Source: Byssochlamys sp. IMV 00236
Lineage: Eukaryota; Ascomycota; Eurotiomycetes; Eurotiales; Thermoascaceae
Assembly: GCA_001931875.2 (NCBI GenBank)
Contig: MSJH02000167.1
Location: forward strand, 1-18,339
DNA length: 18,339 bases
Direction: 5' to 3'
The stretch's first letter is position 1; the number at the start of each line of letters is the position of its first letter. The position numbers were made by a program, and so were the translations under genes. The notes beneath the pieces are model-generated. The model had not been told where the DNA came from, made no database searches, and saw only the letters and a program-made list of their open reading frames with translations. This document shows positions 7,879 to 17,652 of this stretch, one piece after another.

Positions 7879-9240
7879 TTACCATTCAAAATCACCAGTT
7901 GCGCGGTGGAACAAGTAGTCTCTTCCGTTAACCAACATGATACCATCCTTCAATACACACTTCCACTTATTTTTTGTTCTTGTCACTTTATCATATAAAC
8001 ATAATATGATATGTTCAATCTCTTCACCACCTTCCCCTTCTTCATTTTCATCATCTGTATCATCCAAGTCTGAATTTATATCGTCATCTCCCTGTAGTGA
8101 TGGTTAAGTATTATATTATCTATAGATAGACTACATTACCCTTCCTTCTTCCCCATCATCTTCTCCATCTAACTGCAGAATCTTAACATTGGATTTTTTG
8201 GTTTTTCCTTTGACGTCCTTTATCAACTGCTTCACGTGTTCAGGAAGTGAATCTAATGCAATAGGCTCTCCAGAAAATGAAGTTGCTGAAAAGGTGATTG
8301 TATCCTCTTCTGAGTGTGTTTGACTTGATTGGATTATATCTTCAATATGTTTATCAATTTCCTATAATAATACAATTCCTCGTTTATACACTCATATAAA
8401 CAATAAAGCGGTCCATCTATTTTTTTTTACCTCTGTGGTCAATTCATCACATGCACCATCATTTTGAGGGAGGTTTCGTCTTGCGATACCAGGTAATTGT
8501 AATTCAGGAAGTTGATGGTTTTGTGGGTTTGCATTATTATTATTTAAAGGTGGCTGCATCACATGATACGGACTAGCCAATGTACTTGGATCAGGGATCA
8601 TTCTAGGAGGAGGTGGAAGACCAAAGTTTGGCTGTTGTTGTTGCTGCTGCTGCTGTTGCTGTTGTTGTAATCGTGAGTTACTAGCAGCCAAATTAGCTAA
8701 ACTTGCGACTGAAGGAGCACTAGTGGCATTTTGATTGTACTATAAAGGTGATTAGAGAAAAATAAAATAAAAAAAGGAGACAAAAACAATCAAAGTCATT
8801 GTTGACATAGATGTTACATATATTTACATCTTGGTTATGAGGATATTGTAAAATAGGATGGCTATTATTATCTACATTGTCATTTGCATGCACTCCGTTT
8901 GATGAGGGTGGTGGCATATCTGAATGCTCGTCATCATAGAAAGGTTCATCCCTAATAAAGCCAAAATTGGCAACTCGCGATCTAGCCACTTTTGATTCCC
9001 AAGACTTTATCGCAGTTAGTATCAAGTTTATAGAGTAATTCTGATATCTTACTCTTTGTAATTCTTGTAATACAGATTCGTCAATACCCATGTCTTCGAA
9101 ATCACCTCTAACTTGGTTAATAACCTCATCAATAACATAGCGGTACACGTTTGCCTGTTTTTATAAACAGAAGCGTAAATATATAAAAGCCATAAATAAA
9201 TAATAGTTTCCAGTTTCATTACCACAATAGCGTTAGACAT
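7879..9240 (-). CDS. TOA1: TFIIA large (alpha/beta) subunit
   Basis: General transcription factor subunit that stabilises TBP on the TATA box. Six exons (9240-9223, 9154-9053, 9004-8828, 8739-8431, 8361-8140, 8091-7879) give 346 aa. The N-terminal helical domain is MSNAIVANVYRYVIDEVI...FEDMGIDESVLQELQR joined to SWESKVARSRVANF (about 1-55). A variable middle follows with a 12-residue Gln run (124-135) and Pro/Asn-rich sequence. An acidic stretch (LDGEDDGEEG, DLDDTDDENEEGEG) precedes the C-terminal beta-barrel strands: HIILCLYDKVTRTKNKWKC, LKDGIMLVNGRDYLF and the terminal GDFEW. Conserved ends and variable middle are exactly the family plan. Intron 2 (48 nt) has a perfect ACTAAC branch site and an AAG acceptor. 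All joins keep frame, mostly in phase 0. Confidence 0.96.
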
Positions 9241-9550
9241 GATTACGTTTGAGATTAAATGTCAAAAAAAATAAACTTGAATTTATTTGGAGTTTCTTTG
9301 TTTTCCTTTAAAGGACAAATGGTTAATAACAAGAAATAAAAAAAAATAAAATAAAAAAAAAAGAGTATAAGGAAAAAGGTAAACGGAGTGCATTTTTTAA
9401 CTTACAGTTAGAAAAAAAGAGTAAAGAAAAGAGAAAAAATGCCTTTTATACAAAAAATGAGAAAAAAAAAAACTACGGCTATTTATACTAAAATTTAAGA
9501 TACCGACACATTTTTTGGTCCTATAAAAAGACGTCGGTCATTCAATTACG

Positions 9551-9687
9551 ATCGTCATCTCTTTTTTTCCATCTTTTCTTCATAAAGTATTTATAATTTA
9601 TAAGCCTTACTTGCCCATCTTCGTTTCTTTCATCTATAAAATAAACCTCATAATAACTATATTAAAGAATTAAAAAAAGATGACGAT
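9551..9687. repeat. 10-bp inverted repeat bounding a 137-bp interval
   Basis: ATCGTCATCT (9551-9560) and AGATGACGAT (9678-9687) are exact reverse complements. Both continue inward into a T7 run and an A7 run, so the termini nearly match for about 17 bp. No target-site duplication is evident. It could be a small MITE-like element, a hairpin, or chance. Confidence 0.35.
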
Positions 9688-9847
9688 AGTTTGTATATGT
9701 ATATTTGTCTGAACATTTTCAAAAAATAAGTAGCAATTAGGCGTTAACAAAGACTAGTAGAAGTAGCTGTGCATTTTTTAACAATGATTCAAACAAGATT
9801 GTTCTTTACACAACAAGAAAGTATATTATACTACAGAACACACTCTA

Positions 9848-10560
9848 TTAAGCTGAAGTATTATTTGCTCTTTGCTTATATTGTCTTGTTATCTTTTGTT
9901 TAAAAAAAGTTGACTGAAGAAACTTTGTGAGAACATCTGCTTGTAGATTTCTACAAAAATTACGAACTGAACCGAGATGACTGACAAAGGAACAGTTAAA
10001 TTTCTAGAAGGCTCACTGCTTGTATGTATATATAGTGCAAGAGCTGAGATAGATGACCCTTGAGACAAATAAACTGAACAGATATATTGCAGAACAACTT
10101 ATTCCTTTTTAAAGAATGCTCAACAGTTTATAAAATGAAATGAAAATAAACTTTCAAAACGAATTTTTAAATGTCTATTGAAAAAATCATGTTGGAAGAC
10201 CATAGTAAACAGTTAAAAACCAAGATATCACAAAAGCACGATTCATTGAGTTCATCTAGTGCCTTTGGGCAAAAGCTGGCATCATCAACATCACTTTGTA
10301 TCTGAGAGGAAAGTCCATCAAGCCATTCAACCATAAGTCCAAATTTGACCAGGAAACGACAGGTTGAAGCCAGAGGGGCGCAACAGGGATTTTGCTCATT
10401 GCTTTCAATAAAAAAAGATTATTCAAGAGGCGCAAAAGATATAGCCTCTTCACTTATTGAGACAGCTGGATATATTGAGATGCCTCTTTGGCCATAAGCA
10501 GTTTATTTAATCCAGCAAGCCTCGTTACTCTGAGAGGGTAAATATCAAAATTCCCTTCAG
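9848..10560 (-). pseudogene. Degenerate coding traces, possibly copia-type retroelement (RNase H end)
   Basis: On the minus strand a broken frame near 10483-10416 reads ASQYIQLSQ, stop, VKRLYLLRLLNNL. This has the pattern of the copia RNase H helix (AEYIALS...KE..WLRRLL). Further downstream in the same orientation a 52-codon open frame (10003-9848) contains NLQADVLTKFL, like the ADxxTK motif near the end of copia polyproteins. Between them an open stretch (about 10413-10171) has a normal-looking composition (LVKFGLMVEWLDGLSS, DDASFCPKALDELN) that I do not recognise. Order and strand fit. However, the spacing of the two motifs is roughly twice what is usual, stops and frame changes interrupt, and no LTRs were found. 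Confidence 0.3.
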
Positions 10561-10675
10561 AGTTCTCTGATTATCTCTTTCTTTTACTATAATGCAATTG
10601 CAAAGTGAGTATTCATGAGTGTCGAACTACAGGAACATTTATTAACAAAGCTTAAAATTTTTAAAGTTTATTGCT

Positions 10676-11344
10676 TTAATCTTGTCTAATCTTGAGGTCA
10701 GATAAATCAACCTGGTTACCAGCGGTAAGTCCACGAGGGCTGGCGCGTTCAAAAGATCTATTAGATAGGATGAGTATATACTGTCATTTTTATGGTTTGT
10801 TTCTATCTTACTCAGGATATCTCATACGATAGATAGGAGGACGTTGTGCGTCTTGATAAAATAATCTATAAAAAGTGTAAGCACTAGCTTAGTGCGTTCT
10901 TGTCTATATTTACTTGTATTCAGCAACAGCTTCAGCTGCAGCTAATTTAGCAGCATTAAGGTTGTCTTTTTCTTCAGAGCTGGTCATGTGATATTCAATC
11001 CACTTTGTAAAGGGGTGCTTTTCCTATGTTTTTGCTTTAATATCTTTTTCTACTGCAATTATATTGTTTTCAGCTGCCTTACATCGCCAGATTGAGTCAC
11101 ATGCTGATCAATTCTATACCATGCAGCAAGACCAACAACAGCAATCAAGGTGTTTCTCCAGGCATTCGTTCCAAAAGCTATTTTATTCAGTACTTTTGTA
11201 ATGTTCTATTGCTAATGTTCTATACTCACATTCTTGAGAGAATTTCTCAGTTGATTGTTTTGTCTCTGAAGCAAATGAGCGAGAGAATTGACGAATGGAT
11301 GATTGCTTCAAGAGTTGACTTTTGCAAATGAAACGTGATGCCAT
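10676..11344 (-). CDS. Mitochondrial single-pass protein, likely complex I accessory subunit
   Basis: Probable inner-membrane respiratory-chain subunit. Five exons (11344-11230, 11177-11083, 11023-10914, 10865-10812, 10757-10676) give 151 aa, about 17 kDa. The N terminus (MASRFICKSQLLKQSSIRQF, then SRSFAS) is basic, Ser-rich and free of acidic residues until residue 27, a classic mitochondrial presequence. One TM helix, NAWRNTLIAVVGLAAWYRID, lies at about 43-62. The rest is a soluble tail with HPFTKWIEYHM, an Ala/Glu helix (AAKLAAAEAVAEYK) and YRMRYPESFERASPRGLTAG. Length, topology and the YPE-F...SPR...AG ending recall the fungal NADH dehydrogenase 17.8-kDa accessory subunit. That is memory-based and needs a search. 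Introns are 48-59 nt. Confidence 0.85.
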
Positions 11345-11502
11345 AATGTAAGAAAAAGACTACTTTTTGAAGGAAAAAAAATCAACCCCCATGAAAATAA
11401 ACAAGGTGACGTAGAAAGTTTCCTTTTTTGGATAAAATAGTGTGTACATAGTGTGTTCAAGAACAGCTTTTTTTTTCCTTTTCTTTTTATTCCTTAAACA
11501 TA
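11345..11502. promoter_or_regulatory. 158-bp divergent promoter, mitochondrial subunit / HAP3
   Basis: Compact head-to-head promoter. It contains TGACGT (11407-11412), a CRE/ATF-type half site. A poly-T/CT tract (11468-11490) lies just before the HAP3 start. No CCAAT or ATTGG word occurs, so HAP-complex control of this pair through a local CCAAT box is not supported. Confidence 0.5.
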
Positions 11503-12106
11503 ATGTCAGCACATTCTGGAGACGAACTTGAAATTGATATTAAAGAGCAAGACAGATTCTTGCCTATTGCAAAGTAACATATCTTGTGCTCTTTCTCGTA
11601 TCAATAGCTTGGCTAACGCTGCTTATAGTGTTGCACGTATTATGAAAAAAGCACTACCAGAGAATGCAAAGATTGCAAAGGAAGCCAAAGAATGTGTACA
11701 GGAATGTGTTTCAGAATTTATATCATTTATCACAAGTGAAGGCAAGTAAAAGTCTACAAGTTAATAATATTATATTAACGCGTATCTACTTGTAGCGAGT
11801 GATCGATGTCAACAGGAAAAGAGAAAAACCATTAATGGAGAAGACATTTTATGGGCAATGCAATCACTTGGCTTTGAAAACTATACAGAAGCATTAAAAA
11901 TTTACCTTGCAAAATACAGAGAAGTATGTAGTTAGTTTGAGTGTTAAATTGCTTACGTTTGGTATTAGACGACAAAGATTGATAGAACAAGCATGAAAGA
12001 TAAAGATGAGCATGAGCATCAACAACAACAGCAACAACCATTATATGATCAACAACAGCAACAACAGCAACAACAGCTTGCAAATTACTATAACAGAACA
12101 ATATAA
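11503..12106 (+). CDS. HAP3: CCAAT-binding factor subunit HAP3/NF-YB
   Basis: Histone-fold subunit of the CCAAT-binding NF-Y/HAP complex; it pairs with HAP5/NF-YC and then HAP2/NF-YA. Four exons (11503-11573, 11629-11741, 11796-11923, 11969-12106) give 149 aa. The fold spans about 17-110: [88 protein letters not shown]. The C-terminal tail is Gln-rich (runs of 6 and 9 Gln). Intron 2 begins GCAAGT, a GC-AG intron. The GT alternative a few bases on puts a stop right after the join, whereas GC-AG restores the invariant TSEASDRC. The Gln tail could act in activation (inference). Confidence 0.97.
11742..11795 (+). other. GC-AG intron in HAP3
   Basis: A 54-nt intron with donor GAAG|GCAAGT and acceptor CTTGTAG|CG. 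The exon join yields Ala in TSEASD, conserved in NF-YB. Apart from the C at position +2 the donor matches consensus, as is typical for GC-AG introns. Confidence 0.92.
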
Positions 12107-12238
12107 TTTGCAATTAAATAAAAATGAGGCTTTATTTACAAAGGAATGTATGTGTGTGTATTAGCATATTAACAATTTTTCATCTCGGATTTGATATACC
12201 TATTATGTAACTATGTAATGTTACTATGGCTATTACTT
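12107..12238. other. 132-bp convergent intergenic region
   Basis: Separates the stops of HAP3 (+) and the acidic membrane protein (-). AATAAA at about 12117-12122 lies just after the HAP3 stop and is a plausible poly(A) signal. Confidence 0.5.
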
Positions 12239-13093
12239 TTATATGAATCGTAAATCACTTACGGGCAAACAGTAATCTTTATCATTATAGTTTTTGAAGC
12301 TCCAGGCTGAATCTGTGTTACCCAATTTCTAAATTTAAACAAATTAAGTTAGAGTTATTTACAACAGAGAAGATGGGGAAGAGTGTGCTACCTTTCTAGC
12401 TACAATCACGAGTGTCCAAATGATAAATAATCCGATGATTCCATAGATTCGATTACTTTCAGGGTTTAATTTCTCCTCAGGAGTATAAATAGGAGTATCT
12501 TGGTAAAATTCATTAGAAGAGTGAGGCTCAACACGTTGCCATGGTATTGCTGTAGTTCCTGGTCTTTCTTGTTTTGACGGCAATTCGGATAAATCGTTAT
12601 TGGTGTGATCATCCTGATGATCAACAATGGTATTTGAGTTATCTTGTTCTTCTTCAACGTCATCCTGTTCGTTTATTATATTTACTTTCTGCTTATCCTC
12701 AGTACGTGGGAAATTATCAAAGTACTCGACCGTTTCTGCATTTTGGAATACAAAGAACTCTTCTTCGTCTTCTTCATTCTCTAGTTCGTCCCTGTCATCC
12801 TCCTCGTCATCATCTTCATCTTCTTCTTCGTCTAATTCATCATTTTCTTCTTCTTCTTCATGGTTGTCTTCATTGCTTGTTTTTGCGTTTATTTCGCTTA
12901 AACTGCTATCATCATCTACATATTCTTCACCCTCAGTGACGTCTTGCATGCTTTTAAATTCTATATCATCATCGTCAACTTCGGGATGTCGACGTTCATC
13001 TACTTGTCTGAATAATGATGTGTCATCTTCCTCAACACATCGTATTAATTGGATTGATATTATAAATAGTAAAGCATATATCCAATACTTCAT
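12239..13093 (-). CDS. Acidic type I membrane protein of unknown function
   Basis: Not recognised. Two exons (13093-12392, 12328-12239) separated by a 63-nt intron (GTAGCA...TTTAG) give 263 aa. The start is the first ATG; only a TTG precedes it in frame. A signal peptide covers about 1-19 (MKYWIYALLFIISIQLIRC, cleavage near VEED). The lumenal part is extremely acidic, with a run of Asp/Glu at about 81-115. A TM helix, IYGIIGLFIIWTLVIVARK, lies at about 216-234. The second exon adds a 29-residue cytosolic tail, KLGNTDSAWSFKNYNDKDYC then LPVSDLRFI. The topology would suit a secretory-pathway or Ca2+-binding lumenal role, but that is speculation. A further GTAAGT inside the tail (after LP) leaves an alternative 3' end possible. 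Confidence 0.75.
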
Positions 13094-14738
13094 AATAATA
13101 ATAAATAGGTACAATAAACAAAAGAAAATGCAATGAAACTTTTTTCTGTAGCACGCATTAAATAAAGAGGTCGTGTTCGGGGTTTGAATACCTCTTCCAT
13201 GGATGCAATATTTCCCTTGGTTTATAAATATAAATCACAATAGTCTGTTTCACCTTTCCAGTGATTCAAGGCAAACTGTGGCGGTGTCGATACACATTAT
13301 ATAGCGCCAGTTACCAGCTTTTTTAATATGAGAATTATTCACTTACAGCTTTGGTTTGTTTATAAAGCAGCTTTTACAATTTTTTTTTTTTTTGATTTCG
13401 CTCACTATATAAACTTCACAGTTAAACTTGTCTTGTGAAAGGATTGGAGCTTCAGAGCAAGCACTTAGCAATTACTGCTATTTTCTTATGTAACAATGAT
13501 TTGTGGCGTGAGTCTATCGCCATCTTCCTGTGTCAGGTGAATTTCTTTCTCGATAAATGCTCCTGCTATGCACTGCTGACTTTAGTATTTAATGCTGCGC
13601 TCATGACAGCATGGTAATGTCAATTGTATGGACATAGATACTTTTTTATAGTCTTAGCAAAGTTGAAATGTGTATGCCACGATCTTATCACAACCAAGAT
13701 TGTTAATTCCAAGAATCGTAAGGTATACGTTTGACTATACTCATGACTTTATCTTGAGATAAATCAATCACATAATGTCACCCTGTAAGATTCAGAATCC
13801 TTATTCTACATGATCGCAACATAAATGAACCTCCTGTCACTAATAAAATATTACTATTATTACCTTTTCTTCTCCACAGCTATCCCTTTATTTATACTCA
13901 GCATGTATAAATCAAGTTAAATTACATTGTTATTCCAGTCTGTTTTCTATTTAATTTAAAGCACCATTAAAGTGTTGTAATGGCTACTATTTTCCATACT
14001 ATTGTAACCATAGCAATAAGCAAGTTGTACTATATGTAATCAGATATGTGTTTCATTAAAGGATAGTAATCTTCAAAGTGACTTTAGGTATACAAAACAG
14101 CAAGCTTTTTGCTATTCTAAATTTAACCTAATTAATATCCCTTAATTAACTTTGGTGTCACTTACATTTTCAAGACATTCTTGTATTCCAACCAATCTTA
14201 CTATTTAAAAATACTGGCGAAATTCAAAAGCAAGACCTCTTTTGGTTCTATTGGTAAATCGGCACCCACTACTTAGCCTATTAGGATAAACTATACTGAT
14301 GGAGTGGATAATTTAGGGTACATCCCTTGGCTTGCATTCTTTTGTAATCATTAAATCACTATAGTTTGCAAATGTTTTCCTTAGTAACCTTTATATTATT
14401 CTGCAAGTAGAACTGTGGTATACAAGTTCAAGTACCTATAAACGCGTTATTGCTATTATCTATTTTGTATATCTATTAGCCATATCAGACACATGTCTCG
14501 ATCAAATGTTTATGAACATAAGATGTTTGTTTCTTTTATAAAGTGGCGCATTTATTTTCGCCTTGGACAATGGTAGATTTTATTGATATCACATGCTCCA
14601 AACATATACCATATGAAGAGATAACGTCAAGGAAAATGGTAACTAGAAAGAAATGATGTTTCTTTAAATATAAATGCCATAGCCACATGATTTATATAGA
14701 GTATTGGCCGCATGAAGTGATGGATTGTTTATTTGTTA
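13094..14738. other. 1.6-kb interval without a supportable gene
   Basis: AT-rich. It includes the upstream region of the acidic membrane protein and the 3' flank of the ligase. A 60-codon GTG-started frame (13435-13617) shows no domain, and its opposite strand is broken by stops. A GAGGT...ACCTC stem near 13168-13195 is not part of a tRNA. No repeats or RNA genes recognised. Confidence 0.5.
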
Positions 14739-16167
14739 TTATACATCTCTTTCTCCTTGTTCATAAACGGCTTTGACGGTTGGGAATCGAAGGGATATCG
14801 TGCCATTCCTATTGAAACTTTCAGAAAAATATCTAACTGTAATGGGTTTGCCAATGATTAAACTTGGATCATTAGCATAAGCAATCCTTTCATTCATTGA
14901 GAATCCAGAGCCGACGCTGACAGTATGACCTTTATGTTCAATATTGACGCTTTTTAAAACAAGCTTGTCTTCTCCTGTGTCTGGCATTCTCTGGTAACTA
15001 GTCTCTATGCTCTTCACAACATACTCTGAATCTTCCCATTCTTTAATTTTTAATAAATTATTACTACAGTTGACATGAGTAAGCGTCAGGACGAATGAAC
15101 TATACTATTGCTTACGTTCGTTTTCCTTCGTAAGCTACATCTCTCCTTAGAATCAGTCCCTCCCAGCCATTTTTAGCAGCTTCCTCTTTTATCTGATTGA
15201 GCTGATCTTCGCTTGATAGCTTTACTTGCTGAACCATTCTTAAATGTTCCAGCGGTGAATTTCCCAAGAATGCTTTCAAACGCTCCTGTCGACAGGAGAA
15301 TGGTATCTCACCAAATCCATTGATAAAGGCGTCCATAGGGATAAAATCAAATATTTGGTAGATTGGCACTTCCATTTCTTCATTTAATCTTCGTATTTGA
15401 CTTAGTGCCGCACTGAATACCTCATTTTTCCCACTTTCATTATACACACAAATCTCTCCATCTAATACAAAATCTTCTTTCAATTTTGTTTCCTTTAGCC
15501 GCTTCTGAATATCTTGGCCGACTTTCTGTAAAGAACTGAACGGCCGCCCAGTACGAGACATAAACTGAATGTCATAGTCGTCTTTAGAACGAACCAAAGT
15601 AATGCACCTTATACCATCCAGCTTTTGAGAAGCATACCAAGATGGTGTGGATGTAAAATCCAATTTTTTCTTTCCTAAAGTATGAGCAAGGGCCACTTGG
15701 ACCAGAGTCATACGTTTATCATTTGTGCCTGATAACAGATGTCGTATCGTCTTTGTTGATACACCCATCTTTAAGTTACGATCAAGGACCCTCCAAAATA
15801 TACTCTTTTGAGCTTCTGTTTTACAATAAGTTGCATAAAAAGCAGCAACAGCTTCTAGAGCCTCTTTCCCAGTTATAGTTCGAGAAGAAAGAGCATCCAG
15901 TAACTGATCCAGGTTGTTGTATCGGCTACCATGGTTTAAATGAGGCATTTTTTGGATATATGACTGAACAGTCTTTGAAGAAAGGAAATGTCGTAGATGA
16001 GGATCATAGATTCGCTTTAAAGTAGAATGACACGATTGACTCTCAGCTAACAAGCTGCGTTTCTGAATGGTACTTGACATATTATTGACAGATTGAACAA
16101 TTTGATAGAGATTTTCCAACTGTTCTGTAGCATGAGGTTGTAGGCTAGAAAAGAATCGCTTAAACAT
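14739..16167 (-). CDS. ATP-dependent DNA ligase, probably mitochondrial
   Basis: Seals DNA nicks through an enzyme-lysyl-AMP. Two exons (16167-15116, 15063-14739; intron 52 nt) give 458 aa. Motif I is KLDGIR with Lys182 as nucleophile. Others are SRTGRP (204-209), LDGE (motif III, 235-238), FDFI (IIIa, about 273-276), EGLILR (IV, 336-341) and LLKIKEW (V, Lys356/Lys358 across the splice). The C-terminal OB fold has VSVGSGFS, GKPITVRYFSE and SLRFPTVKAV. It lacks the DNA-binding extension, BRCT and zinc finger of Cdc9, Lig4 or Lig3, so it belongs to the minimal ligase group typical of phages and large DNA viruses. The N terminus MFKRFFSSLQPHATEQ looks like a mitochondrial presequence. An in-frame ATG at 16227 would add 20 residues and overlap the upstream gene. 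Confidence 0.9.
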
Positions 16168-16216
16168 ACAGTGTAAAAAGCAAAGAGAGCATTTCCTATT
16201 TAATGAAATGGGTGCT

Positions 16217-17040
16217 CTAAGCCACATTTGTGCATGGTTTATTTTTTGACATGGTGTAAAAGAAGTAATGAAAAGCATCACCCATTGTTTTGATGTCTAT
16301 TGTCCAGCAATCTCTTTGCAAGTGTCGTTTACGGAAATGAGGTTGACCAAAGGTGATGTATAGAAAGATTCCTCCTACTTTCAAAACACGTTCAACTTCG
16401 TCGACCTCTCCCTTGACATCTTTAATCAGCTCTTCTGAAGGATCCCAAACGTCGCCTCGATCACACATTAAAGCATCCATCGTGCCTTTATCAATTACGG
16501 CATCAAATGATTCATTTTCAAATTTTAAATCTCGAATATCCATCTCTAACCCTAATAATTATAAACAAGTGTTCTACTTTGATCATTATGTAATGTTTGC
16601 TTACACTCCATTTCTGGTTTATCAGCACATCGTGCCTTCATATTTTCAATTACAGTTTTAGAGTAGTCTATGTTGGTAATATGCTTGTATCCATCTACAT
16701 ACATATCTTCTCCTAAAGCTTTATAGAATATATATATATTAGCGTGTGTAAACCTTTAGAGTTTTTTTACTTCTTACTAGAGTTTCCACATCCAAGCATT
16801 AATATCTTGGAACCTTTATTAGGGATTGCCTCATTTATAAAAGGCTTTAAATCAGCATATGTCTTGAACCAGTCAAAGGTTGTGCTGACGTCTTCCCTTA
16901 TTGTTTAAAGGTGAGCTTTCTTTCAATTTTTTCCTTTTCTTATCATCATCTTACTGTTGATATCGTTGCTCCCAATACTCTTGTGTTTTATATGCTGTAG
17001 GGTCATCAGGAAGTACATTCAAAGAAGTGGAAGCAACCAT
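16217..17040 (-). CDS. EEF1AKMT4/METTL13-like class I methyltransferase
   Basis: SAM-dependent methyltransferase of the group that methylates lysines of eEF1A in animals; the substrate here is inferred. Four exons (17040-16955, 16896-16778, 16718-16605, 16551-16217) give 217 aa. Family marks are YWEQRYQ near the N terminus, FDWF (36-39), motif I ILMLGCGNST (60-69), NIDYS, EMDIRDL, DKGTMDAL, VERVLKVGGIFLYITFGQPH and the closing DAFHYFFYTM. The exon joins restore GCGNST and EWLEMDIRDL, which validates them. Two of the three introns end in AAG (AATAAG and ATAAAG). The stop is 49 bp from the ligase ATG on the same strand, so the ligase promoter must lie within this coding region, or the two share a transcript. 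Confidence 0.9.
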
Positions 17041-17652
17041 ATTTATTTTGCTTAAAGATTAATTGAAAGAAAATGAAAATTTATTTCCTTCAATTAAAAG
17101 CTTTCAAAAAAATTGAATGGCCGCCAATGTATGATGCATAGCAAGCATATCATGAGAATGAGTTACACTTTTCTGATGATCTTTCTAAGCCATCAACGAT
17201 AATATACTGTATTCTAATGTATAATGATCAAGGCTTCTTTTATTAGATTAAACTTAATGAGCGTATTAGTTATCCTATTTTAATACATAGATTAAATAGA
17301 TAGACTACTCCTTCACACTTGATGAGCAGAATCTCAAATGACCCAAGGTTCTTCTTTTTTCTGTAATATGTAAATATGATTTTATTACATCTTGTTTACC
17401 TTGATAATATTTTTAAATGAATAAATCAAATGTCAGGCTGTTAAATTGATTTTATTATTATGTCAATCTAGCATAATTATTAGAGCAACAAAAGTTAATT
17501 TTGAATATAGACCTGCTTTAGTGTCTATTAAGTCTATTTTTTTTTTTTACTCTTAATATATGCGCTTTACTTATTATGCTTATTTTACTTTTCTGTGCTT
17601 TCTACTCTCTTATCATCTTTAATATTTTAGCTGTACTAACATCTTTATTTCA

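Larger units (their letters stand above)
9241..10675. other. Gene-poor 1.4-kb interval
   Basis: No intact gene. 9241-9480 is A/T-rich upstream sequence of TOA1. 9502-9538 holds a small hairpin (ACCGAC / GTCGGT). 9551-9687 is bounded by an inverted repeat. 9848-10003 and about 10170-10560 hold short minus-strand coding traces that may be retroelement remains. 10560-10675 is the 3' flank of the mitochondrial-protein gene. No tRNA cloverleaf was recognised. Confidence 0.5.

Noticed and set aside
11832..12113. 93-aa minus-strand frame opposite the HAP3 3' end
   Set aside because: Antisense of the histone fold and the Gln codon repeats.
12574..13136. Two long plus-strand frames (121 and 169 aa) opposite the acidic membrane protein
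   Set aside because: They are antisense shadows of Asp/Glu codon runs (poly-Ser and His/Leu runs), with no independent coding signal.
13168..13195. GAGGT...GGTTTGAATACCTC, resembling a tRNA T-arm/B box
   Set aside because: No A box, acceptor stem or anticodon arm can be folded around it.
13435..13617. 60-codon open frame in the 1.6-kb gap
   Set aside because: It starts with GTG, shows no domain, and has no splice partner or neighbour that explains it.
16353..16661. 102-aa plus-strand frame opposite the methyltransferase
   Set aside because: Antisense shadow; the minus strand carries clear methyltransferase motifs.
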